Made by a program: the position numbers and the translations under genes. The notes under the pieces were generated by a model. That model searched no databases. It was not told where the DNA came from and worked only from the letters and a program-made list of their open reading frames with translations. Shown here piece after piece: positions 1 through 5,879 of a stretch of DNA of 9,089 bases (position 1 is the stretch's first letter; each line of letters starts with the position of its first letter). This DNA is from CAVWDU01 sp963840725 (lineage in GTDB: Bacteria; Pseudomonadota; Gammaproteobacteria; Pseudomonadales; Halieaceae). The stretch spans positions 1 through 9,089 of the forward strand of contig CAWIZY010000036.1 in assembly GCA_963840725.1 (NCBI GenBank). Direction: 5' to 3'.

Positions 1-124
1 AGTGGGGAGCTACGTGCTCTCCCACCGAATTATCACCCGCTCGCAAGCGCGAGTACTGTGCCACGCCGCTGAGCATCAGCCAGCTCGGAAGGGCTTTCTT
101 CAATTCCTTCGGCCCAACGAGGCC

Positions 125-154
125 GATACGGCGACACCTTATTATCGCCGTATC
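125..154. repeat. Perfect 10-bp inverted repeat (hairpin)
   Basis: GATACGGCGA (125-134) is the exact reverse complement of TCGCCGTATC (145-154), separated by a 10-base loop. No T-run follows on either strand, so it is not a standard intrinsic terminator. It could be an operator, an element end or a stable RNA hairpin. Confidence 0.6.
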
Positions 155-208
155 CTCGGTGCTTTCCTTCCAGGCGGGAATCGGTGGCGTCTATAGGTGC
201 TCATCCGC

Positions 209-230
209 CAATTCGACCAATTCGACCAAT
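209..230. repeat. Short tandem repeat, 9-bp unit
   Basis: The unit CAATTCGAC occurs twice head to tail (209-217, 218-226), followed by a partial third copy CAAT (227-230). It lies in non-genic sequence. No function is implied. Confidence 0.6.
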
Positions 231-530
231 ATCAGAGCCCCGATAATACCGGGCGAATCAGGGGCTCATTTGTCGGCTTTGCTGGCCACGCTACCACGAG
301 CAGGGCGTCCAGGGTTACCGGTCGCTCTGGAGATCCTGTTTGACCCTGAAAAATGCGGCGCGAGCGGCTATCCGGAAGGCCACCCTGCAAGAGAATGCCC
401 CTTCTGTTGGGAGATTGGCGTGGTCGGGATTGTCCCCGCCTGGTGCTATTCGGAGTGACGTCGGTCAACGTCTCAATCTGTTGCGCTAGAATAGTATCCT
501 GATAACTGACACTGTCCGGCACACATCCGC

Positions 531-1295
531 ATGAAAATCGCTTCCTGGAACGTCAACGGCCTGCGTGCCATTGTGAGAAAAGATTTTGCCAACTCTCTGC
601 ACACACTGGGAGCGGACATCGTATGCCTGCAGGAGACCAAGGCCCAGGACGAGCAGGTGCGGGCCGCACTCGAGGGCGTCGACGGCTACCACGTCTACAG
701 TAATTCTGCGATACGCAAGGGTTACTCCGGCGTGGCCATCCTCGCGCGGGAAGAACCGTTGACAGTGCATGCCGGTATCGGGCGGGAAGACCACGATCAG
801 GAGGGCCGTGTGCTGACGGCGGAATACCCGGACTTCTTCCTACTCACTGTCTACACCCCCAACTCCGGCAACGAACTGGTGCGCCTGCCCTACCGCGAAG
901 CCTGGGATCGCGAATTCCTCGCTTTCGCCAAAAAACTGGCGAAGAAAAAGCCCCTACTGATAGGCGGCGACTTGAACGTCGCCCACCGGGAGATCGACAT
1001 CGCCCGCCCCAGGGCCAATTACAACAAGAGCGCCGGCTACACCCAGAAAGAGATTGACGGGATGGACCGCATCATCTCCGCCGGCTTCATTGACACGTTC
1101 CGCCACCTGCATCCCGATACGGTGAAATACAGCTGGTGGAGCTACCGCGCCGGGGCCCGCGCCAAGAATGTAGGCTGGCGTATCGACTACTTCCTGGGAA
1201 CGAAATCCTTCGTACAAAAGCGCGTGAAGAGCGCGGCGATCCATAACGAGATCATGGGCTCAGATCACTGCCCGGTGACGGTGGAGCTGCGCTGA
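531..1295 (+). CDS. exoA: ExoA-type exodeoxyribonuclease III / AP endonuclease
   Basis: Magnesium-dependent nuclease of the EEP (exonuclease-endonuclease-phosphatase) superfamily. It cuts the DNA backbone 5' to abasic sites and trims 3' blocking groups in base excision repair, in the cytoplasm. The 254 residues are full length for the family. Family landmarks are all visible: WNVNG at 6-10 (Asn7 or Asn9 region), LQETK with metal-binding Glu35, VYTPN with catalytic Tyr108, GGDLNVAH with Asp147 and Asn149, the SWWSYRAGAR loop at 201-210, GWRIDYF with Asp219, and the closing SDH with Asp245 and His246. The SWWSYRAGAR and GWRIDY segments resemble Bacillus ExoA and human APE1 more than E. coli XthA. 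It is not the catalytically dead relative Crc, which lacks these residues. The ATG is chosen because the family begins M-K-I/L-x-S/T-W-N. The Shine-Dalgarno sequence is weak. This is the one undamaged housekeeping gene in the window. Confidence 0.97.
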   Translation: MKIASWNVNGLRAIVRKDFANSLHTLGADIVCLQETKAQDEQVRAALEGVDGYHVYSNSAIRKGYSGVAILAREEPLTVHAGIGREDHDQEGRVLTAEYPDFFLLTVYTPNSGNELVRLPYREAWDREFLAFAKKLAKKKPLLIGGDLNVAHREIDIARPRANYNKSAGYTQKEIDGMDRIISAGFIDTFRHLHPDTVKYSWWSYRAGARAKNVGWRIDYFLGTKSFVQKRVKSAAIHNEIMGSDHCPVTVELR

Positions 1296-1435
1296 AAGCC
1301 CGGTGGCAGCCAGACTACGCCACGTCTCAAGCACCTCCTCGGGAACCCGCGAATACATGAATGTTGAGTTGCATCCAAAATGGTCCCAAACTGCATCAGA
1401 CATTGGCATTAATCTCTTAAAAACAATGGGTTATA
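1296..1435. other. Spacer between exoA and the tRNA relic
   Basis: There is no gene and no clear terminator for exoA. The reading frame open at 1303-1491 has no ribosome binding site and runs into the tRNA relic on the other strand, so I do not accept it as a gene. Base composition becomes visibly richer in A and T from about 1360. This marks the border between the exoA block and the relic-rich region. Confidence 0.45.
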
Positions 1436-1525
1436 TGGCGGAGAGCAAGGGGTTCGAAACCTCGATAGGTTATCAGCCTATACATCCTTAGCAGGGGGCG
1501 CCTTCAGCCGCTCGGCCAGCTGTGC
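1436..1525 (-). tRNA. Decayed tRNA-Ser (anticodon GCT), probable pseudogene
   Basis: Read on the minus strand from 1525 to 1436, this is a 90-nt class II tRNA, the normal length for tRNA-Ser. Seen directly: D-arm GCC-GAGCGGCTGAA-GGC, anticodon loop CTGCTAA with anticodon GCT, a long variable arm with ATAGG pairing CCTAT, the T-loop TTCGAAC, discriminator G and an encoded CCA (TGG at 1436-1438 on the plus strand). Damage is also visible. The acceptor strands GCACAGC and GCTCTCC mismatch at pairs 2 and 4 (C-C). Only two of five anticodon-stem pairs survive (GCCCC against GGATG), and the stem appears to have lost a base. The normally invariant 53-61 pair of the T-stem is T-C. Such a molecule is unlikely to be processed or charged, so I read it as a pseudogene. 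tRNA-Ser genes are common integration targets, but no integrase is present here. Confidence 0.75.
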
Positions 1526-1528
1526 AGT

Positions 1529-1896
1529 AGACGCTTATCGCGGAGCCCTGGACATGAGTCCAGGAAGCTGGTGACGGATTAACTGCGGAGCCATCCAGTC
1601 CTCATCGGGGGTTGATTCCTTAAACGATTCACAGCAGCAAGCAGTAGGAGAATAATCGTGCAGAGCAATCGCATGAAGCGACCAGGGTTAGAGAAAGAGG
1701 GATGCGACGACTCAAATCGACAAGGCACACCAAGAGATTCCCGGGTGCCCATGCTGCGGTTGAGAATTTGTTCAATCTCGGGAGGCACTTAGCCCACTCT
1801 CAGCATTACCGGGACCTGAGGTTGAGTGCGTTCGCAGAATGGAGTAGGGCTTTGCCTAAAACTGGCGGCCAGAGTTCACGATTCTGTAGCAACTAA
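1529..1896 (+). pseudogene. IS6-like (IS240-type DDE) transposase, C-terminal relic
   Basis: The C-terminal half of a DDE transposase, which would cut and join DNA ends during IS transposition. Pieces in order: a KLVTD segment at 1565-1579 carrying the second catalytic Asp, then LRS; after a frame change between about 1591 and 1605, GLIP..TIHSSKQ; then ENNRAEQSHEATRVRERG from 1648 carrying the catalytic Glu; then MRRLKSTRHTKRF, the NLFNLGRHL segment and the LSAFAEWSRAL ending. These fit the IS6-family C-terminus as I know it (NNRAE-SH, R-RE-MRRFKS, H---NLF--RRH). Three in-frame stops sit where family members have sense codons: TAA at 1580 (expected Lys), TAA at 1621 (expected Glu) and TAG at 1645 (expected Tyr). 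The N-terminal half, with the first catalytic Asp, is missing, because the sequence stops at the tRNA relic. No terminal inverted repeats were found. Confidence 0.78.
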
Positions 1897-1977
1897 CTTG
1901 TCGACACCTTCGGTCTGACCAGCGTGGAGTACTCATCTCGTCGGAAGTGGTTCTGCACTGACCTCGAAGCCCGTCAT

Positions 1978-2003
1978 TAAAAAAGGGGCTTGAAGGCCCC
2001 TTT
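1978..2003 (-). terminator. Intrinsic terminator after the TSP3-repeat gene
   Basis: On the minus strand, AAAGGGGC (2003-1996) pairs with GCCCCTTT (1989-1982) around a 6-base loop, and the T-run continues to six Ts in all (through 1979). It starts 19 bases after the stop codon of the minus-strand gene, the expected place for its terminator. Confidence 0.85.
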
Positions 2004-2021
2004 CCATAACAATCGACGGCA

Positions 2022-3578
2022 TCACCTCGATTTTTCGCCGCAACCGCTGGTTGCGGCTTCGCTCTGCAGCGCATTTTTTTGTGCCTCGCTGACCAGGCCC
2101 TGGTAGACCAGGCTGTCGGTCGCTTTGGCATGGCAGGACATGAACTTGCCCTTGTTCCGCCAGGATGAAGTCGACCCAAAAGGCGAATTACAGGGGCACG
2201 ACTGTGCCAGGGAGCAACCAGTAACACCGTCCACGGTTGCTGTGAGTTCCGAAAATTCACAGCGGTCAGTCGACGAGGGGATACCGTCACCATCGACATC
2301 ACTGTCGCACACGTCACCGTTTCCATCGCCATCGAAGTCCGCCTGGCTGGAGTTCTCAGCCATCGGGCAGTTGTCGTTGTTATCATCAACGCCATCCTGA
2401 TCGCTGTCCTCCTCACACAGGTCACCGGTTCCATCCCCGTCGGTATCCACTTGCTCGGGATTGGACGTTAGAGGGCAATTGTCTGCCTCGTCTTCGCGGC
2501 CGTCGTTGTCATCGTCGGCATCACAAACGTCGCCCACACCGTCATAGTCTGCATCATCCTGCCCCACGTTAGGGGTAAGGGGACAGTTGTCTGCCGGGTT
2601 ATCGATGCCGTCGTTATCATTGTCGGCATCGCAGGCATCACCGAAGTTGTCGCCGTCGTGGTTCGCCTGGTCACTGTTCGCTACGATGGGGCAGTTATCT
2701 TCGGCATCCGGCACGCTATCCTGGTCGTCATCGGCATCACACAAATCGCCCAGTTCGTCTCCGGTGCCCGCGTCGCACTGGTCGGGAAACTGGTAATCGC
2801 TGTTGATTTGCTCCGGATTGAAGACGGACGGGCAATTGTCGATCCAGCAGGCATTGGCCGGGCTGTCGGGGCCTAGGCCATCACCATCCGGATCGCCGTC
2901 GCAGGCGTCCCCTTCCCCGTCATTATCTGCATCGGCCTGGTCGGGATTCGCAGTGTTAATGCAGTTATCGATATCATCGGGTACAGCGTCGTTATCCCGG
3001 TCGGTTTCACAGGCATCGCCCAAACCATCTTGATCGACATCCAATTGATCGGAATTGTTGATATCCGGGCAGTTATCAGCGTCCAGTGAGGTCAGTTCCA
3101 GTAAGCTATCTGTAATGTCTGTTTGCGTATTGGGAAAGCCGTCCCCGTCCCGGTCCCAGTCGCAGACATCCCCCCGGCCATCCCCATCCAGGTCTGCCTG
3201 ATCGGGATTGGGAGTCCATTTACAGTTGTCATGCACCACACCATCCCTGTCGGGATCGAACTCCACGTTGGCGTCGCAAACGTCCCCGACGCCGTCATGG
3301 TCAAAGTCATTCTGGCGCGTGTTGAAAACATCCGGACAGTTGTCATCCGCATCCGGTATGTTATCCCCATCCGTGTCGGGGCCATCCGATACCGGCCGAT
3401 AGATGGCGGCGACAGTCAGCGAATACGCGCAGGGTTCAGGGGTGACATAGTCTACGGCTGGTCCTTCGCCCTTAAAGTTGGCTGTGACAATTTGTCCCTC
3501 AACGTAATAGTCGGGGATGCAGGTGCTTGGCCGCACCCCGTCTATGGTGACCGGCTCAACGATATGATCGAGGACCAT
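2022..3578 (-). CDS. Secreted calcium-binding protein with nine thrombospondin type 3 repeats (main open frame)
   Basis: This open frame holds the C-terminal 518 residues of a larger exported protein whose start lies at 4194. Residues 1-67 belong to the N-terminal region of unknown fold. Residues 68-442 are nine thrombospondin type 3 (TSP3) repeats of the form D-D-DG--D--DNCP---N--Q-D-D-DG-GD-CD. Each binds calcium through its aspartates and is locked by a Cys pair. Two repeats are irregular: the third is preceded by a Ser/Thr/Leu-rich insert (QTDITDSLLELTSLDA), and the fifth carries inserts with an extra Cys on each side of its core. Residues 443-518 form a Cys-rich cap with CSLAQSCPC, a W-NKGKFMSC motif and a closing SGCG. 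This resembles a C-terminal domain I know from other bacterial TSP3 proteins. A structural, adhesive or surface role is inferred; no enzyme motif is seen. A terminator follows closely. The open frame's own ATG (3578) is internal to the gene, not its true start. Confidence 0.93.
   Translation of the reverse strand: MVLDHIVEPVTIDGVRPSTCIPDYYVEGQIVTANFKGEGPAVDYVTPEPCAYSLTVAAIYRPVSDGPDTDGDNIPDADDNCPDVFNTRQNDFDHDGVGDVCDANVEFDPDRDGVVHDNCKWTPNPDQADLDGDGRGDVCDWDRDGDGFPNTQTDITDSLLELTSLDADNCPDINNSDQLDVDQDGLGDACETDRDNDAVPDDIDNCINTANPDQADADNDGEGDACDGDPDGDGLGPDSPANACWIDNCPSVFNPEQINSDYQFPDQCDAGTGDELGDLCDADDDQDSVPDAEDNCPIVANSDQANHDGDNFGDACDADNDNDGIDNPADNCPLTPNVGQDDADYDGVGDVCDADDDNDGREDEADNCPLTSNPEQVDTDGDGTGDLCEEDSDQDGVDDNNDNCPMAENSSQADFDGDGNGDVCDSDVDGDGIPSSTDRCEFSELTATVDGVTGCSLAQSCPCNSPFGSTSSWRNKGKFMSCHAKATDSLVYQGLVSEAQKNALQSEAATSGCGEKSR
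2253..3377 (-). repeat. Nine-unit TSP3 repeat array at DNA and protein level
   Basis: Nine imperfect units run through the minus-strand gene, seen on the plus strand as recurring CAGTTGTC or CAATTGTC (complement of the DNC codons) and GGCATCACA- or GCATCGCA-type blocks (complement of GDxCD). Units are about 35-40 codons apart and differ enough at DNA level that recent duplication is not evident. The array is translated, so it is not a CRISPR or a satellite. Confidence 0.85.
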
Positions 3579-4194
3579 CCAGTTGCCGGATAGCGTCCCG
3601 GGCGGAACCGGAGAAGGCCTTGATCATTTGCGACCTGCCAAACCCGACAGGCTGCCCGTCACCCGTTGTCCACTGCAAGTACTGGGTCCAGTGCTCCTTT
3701 ACATTCAGCCAACCGCCAGCGCTGCACGAATTTCGTGTATGCGGTATAGCTTGTCGGGAACTCGGTAATGCCCGGCAAGCGCTCATTGTCGGGCAGGTTC
3801 CCCCCCTGGTTAAGGTGATTTCCTCCGCCCGGGCAGCTGAAAAACGAGTCTCCGGTAAATGTGGACGGCCAATAACCGCGGGTGGCACCGAATACCGGTA
3901 CATAGCATTGTTGGGGATGAAATTGAGCAGCAAAATTCATTGCCTAGGCTCGACCAGCCGTACTAGATCCGAATACCGGGCGTACTCTTCCGCAATAACG
4001 GCATTGCCATCCTGATCGTAGGAATTGAGCTCGAAGTCCGAAATGTAAACTTCTGCGTTGGCCGTGCTGGCCAGGATGAGGCTGCCTAACGTGTTAGTGA
4101 CCGCACTACGGAATCGACCAATGGAGGAGCGCGGTCTCCCGGTTTGTGGGGAGGTGGTAGCGCCGGTATAGCGGTGTTTTCTGTCTGTCGTCAT
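3579..4194 (-). pseudogene. N-terminal part of the TSP3 protein: signal peptide and unknown domain, broken by three frame changes
   Basis: The start ATG at 4194 has a good ribosome binding site (AGAGGA, 4202-4207). The first 48 residues are Arg-rich, then have a short hydrophobic stretch (LGSLILAS) ending in TANA|EV, a plausible signal peptidase I site, so the product should be exported. The mature part begins VYISDFELNSYDQ. The frame breaks near 3942 (one base missing): continuing in the starting frame meets TGA, while the next frame reads MNFAAQF, VPVFGATRGYWPSTF and so on to FVQRWR. Near 3712 one extra base moves back to the first frame (WLNVKEHWTQYLQW). Near 3597 another extra base leads into the frame of the repeat region (PVPPGTLSGNWMVLD). 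The pieces join into one sensible region rich in Gly, Pro and Trp that I do not recognise. The changes may be real decay or sequence errors. Confidence 0.75.
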
Positions 4195-4200
4195 GGTGCT

Positions 4201-4207
4201 TTCCTCT
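4201..4207 (-). promoter_or_regulatory. Ribosome binding site fixing the start of the TSP3-repeat protein
   Basis: The minus-strand sequence AGAGGAA lies 6 bases before the ATG at 4194-4192. It is the clearest Shine-Dalgarno sequence in the window. It shows that the gene begins at 4194, far upstream of the first ATG of the long repeat frame. Confidence 0.7.
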
Positions 4208-4383
4208 GTACTGCGTACTTGTTAGGTCCGCCAGTGGCTGATCGGTTGACGACCAACGGCCTGGTTCAGGAGCACCTCTCCGGTGGAAGTTTTACCACCC
4301 TTTATGGTGTCCGGTTTCATTTCTGACCACTGCATACTGCTTAAAGCGAGAAAAGCGGGTTTTTTTGCCCGGAAAATATTTGA

Positions 4384-4828
4384 GATAGGAGCAGGGGCGC
4401 AACAATCGACCACTCCATTTCGCCGCGCCAGGGCACCGGACAAAGGCGAGTTGGAGGAGTGGGTTGAGCTGATCAACCAACGCGTCGGCCGCTGCCTCCA
4501 AGAGCCTGCCCCGTGAGCGCAGCGAGTGCTTTGGGTACGCCAGAGCTTACTGAAACAGCACACCGAGAGCGCCTGGCTGGACCTCGACCGGTGTCGCGCT
4601 CGACCCCGCTGAGGATTCCGATGCCACACGCATAGAGAGGGGTGGGCTCTGCCACAGGTCCTCGGCGACTCTGTCTCCCACCGCATAGCCGTCGGCCCTC
4701 CGCAGGGACGTAAAGCATTCATGATCCGCACCATTCGCCCGCTGGGCAGACCTGATCCCGGTCTGGAGCGGGTGGCCAAGGCCAATGAATTCTCAGAGGT
4801 GGACTCCGCCGATTGGACAGCCCCTTGA
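4384..4828 (+). pseudogene. IS91-type (Y2_Tnp) transposase relic
   Basis: A fragment of a rolling-circle type transposase. Recognisable blocks, all in one frame, are FRRARAPDKGELEEWVELI followed by NQRVGRCL (about 4420-4500), LLKQHTESAWLDLD (4547-4588), and LGDSVSHRIAVG leading into GRKAFMIRTIRPL and RPDPGLERVAKAN (about 4663-4791). In family members this last block continues FSLHAGV; here it breaks off after EFS and meets a stop at 4826. In-frame TGA codons at 4514 and about 4611 interrupt it, and extra codons separate the first two blocks. The upstream HUH/HFH region and the downstream catalytic-Tyr part are both missing, so it cannot be active. The long minus-strand frame over the same bases is a shadow of it. 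Confidence 0.78.
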
Positions 4829-5291
4829 CGAAGATAAGTGCTTCCCACGATAAGAGCTAAGGATGGCGCAACCAGGGCCGTAACGCCTGCGACGCCTGGC
4901 TAATCCAGCGCTTTGTATCTGCTCTCAAATGGCAGGCCGAACGCCGCGAAAAGGATACTCAGTTCAATAGACGGAAATTTCGACAGGCCAGCAGGTCCTG
5001 TCGATAGAATCAGTGAGGGTGTCCCAATCCCATAGGCCGTGAAACCATCCTAAATTGATCAGGCATTATCCGGCGGGCGTTTCTGTCAACGAGCCGCAGT
5101 GGTAAAGTAGGCTTGGCAAGAAACTACAACCAGGTTCCCGGCTTCTCTACCAGGCCCAAGTGGTTGTGACGAATCCGCAATGTGGGGGCGGCACCAATCG
5201 GTGTAGGATGGTGAAAGCGCACCCCGTACCCGAGCGCGGCGGCAGAGCTGATAGAGCTTCGGCCAAATGTATTCATAAACGGGGTCCAACG
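4829..5291. other. Region without a recognisable gene before the sigma/kinase operon
   Basis: Neither strand holds a motif or convincing start. It should contain the promoter of the sigma/kinase operon, but I find no well-spaced -35/-10 pair. A hairpin lies at 4981-5003. The minus-strand frames here (5086-5301 and the one reaching 5525) have no recognisable sequence. The earlier part may be further IS debris, but this cannot be shown. Confidence 0.5.
4981..5003. repeat. Inverted repeat, 7-bp arms
   Basis: CGACAGG (4981-4987) and CCTGTCG (4997-5003) are exact reverse complements around a 9-base loop in which CC and GG can extend the stem with one bulge. No T-run follows. Its role is unknown. 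Confidence 0.5.
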
Positions 5292-5872
5292 TTGAAAGCA
5301 AAGGAATCCGTCACGCTCCTCCTGCAGCAGTGGCGCGAGGGCGACGAGGGTGCGCTCGAGGAACTGACGCCACTTGTTTACAACGAGCTGCGCAAGCGGG
5401 CCCGCCGCGCGTTCAGCAACGAACGGGCGGGGCACACTCTCCAGCCGACCGCCCTGGTTCACGAGCTGTTCGGGCGGCGGTACCGGTGCAGGTGGACTGG
5501 CGCGACCGCAGCCATTTCTACGCACTGTGTTCGAGAATGATGCGACGGATCCTGGTGGACCACGCCAGGGCGCGCGCCACGGCCAAGCGCGACGGGGAGT
5601 TGACCCGGATCGAGTTGGACGATGGCGCTGGAGCGGTCGCTCCGCGACACGAAGATTTGGTGAGCCTGGACCGCGCGCTGGAGGAACTCGCGCGACGGGA
5701 CCCGCGAAAGGCGGAACTTCTGGACCTGCAGATTTTCGGCGGGTTGTCGTTCAGGGAGATGGAACAGGTGACCGGCTATTCGAGCAGCAACCTGGACCGC
5801 GACCTCCGCTTCGCCCGTTCCTGGCTGAGATCGCGGTTGAGCCCGGATCCCAGCGCAAAGACCGGGAACTAG
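5292..5872 (+). CDS. ECF sigma factor of the kinase-linked type (TIGR02999/ECF43-like), one frame break
   Basis: An extracytoplasmic-function sigma factor that directs RNA polymerase to its own promoter set. The N-terminal part holds region 2 (SVTLLLQQWREGD, LVYNELRKRARRAF, GHTLQPTALVHELF). After the break come DWRDRSHFYALCSRMMRRILVDHARAR, the acidic linker, and region 4 (LLDLQIFGGLSFREMEQVTGYSS, the helix-turn-helix, ending in RFARSWLRSRL). At about 5471 the frame must slip back one base: HELF ends in one frame and RAAVPVQVDW begins in the next, so one base is missing. Region 2.2 has PTALVHE where ordinary ECF sigmas have the acidic DAED motif. This is the hallmark of sigmas switched on by a partner kinase, and Thr53 (5448-5450) or Thr49 is the likely target. 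The start is taken as TTG 5292, because relatives begin a few residues before VT-LL. An in-frame ATG at 5208 would add 28 unlikely residues. It ends 7 bp before the kinase gene. Confidence 0.9.
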
Positions 5873-5879
5873 GCTGCCC

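Larger units (their letters stand above)
1..530. other. Region without a recognisable gene upstream of exoA
   Basis: All six frames were read. The plus frame open from base 3 to 458 and a minus frame at 232-522 are the longest, but neither shows a motif, a convincing ribosome binding site or a resemblance to any family I know. Visible structure is limited to an imperfect hairpin at the very start (2-24, GTGGGGAGC against GCTCTCCCAC), the perfect inverted repeat at 125-154 and a short tandem repeat at 209-230. A TAGAAT at 487-492 could be a -10 box for exoA, but no good -35 element lies 16-18 bases before it. The stretch may hold the 3' end of a decayed gene, but this cannot be shown. Confidence 0.5.

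Noticed and set aside
232..522. Minus-strand gene divergent from exoA
   Set aside because: The 96-residue translation resembles no family I know. It has no clear start signal and would run over the region where the exoA promoter must lie.
531..1295. Crc (catalite repression regulator) instead of a nuclease
   Set aside because: Crc proteins have lost the metal-binding and catalytic residues. Here Glu35, Tyr108, Asp147, Asn149, Asp219, Asp245 and His246 are all present.
1303..1491. Small plus-strand gene after exoA
   Set aside because: It has no ribosome binding site or known motif, and its last third is the complement of the tRNA-Ser relic.
1856..2434. Minus-strand open frame of 192 codons
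   Set aside because: It overlaps the TSP3 gene in another frame. Its M/T-rich translation is the expected shadow of repeated GAT and GAC codons.
2253..3377. CRISPR-like or satellite repeat array
   Set aside because: The periodic blocks are the codons of translated TSP3 repeats. They vary in sequence and spacing and keep one open reading frame throughout.
4222..4848. Minus-strand open frame of 208 codons
   Set aside because: It lies opposite the IS91-type relic, whose conserved blocks are on the plus strand. Its translation is rich in Ser and Arg and shows no motif or ribosome binding site.
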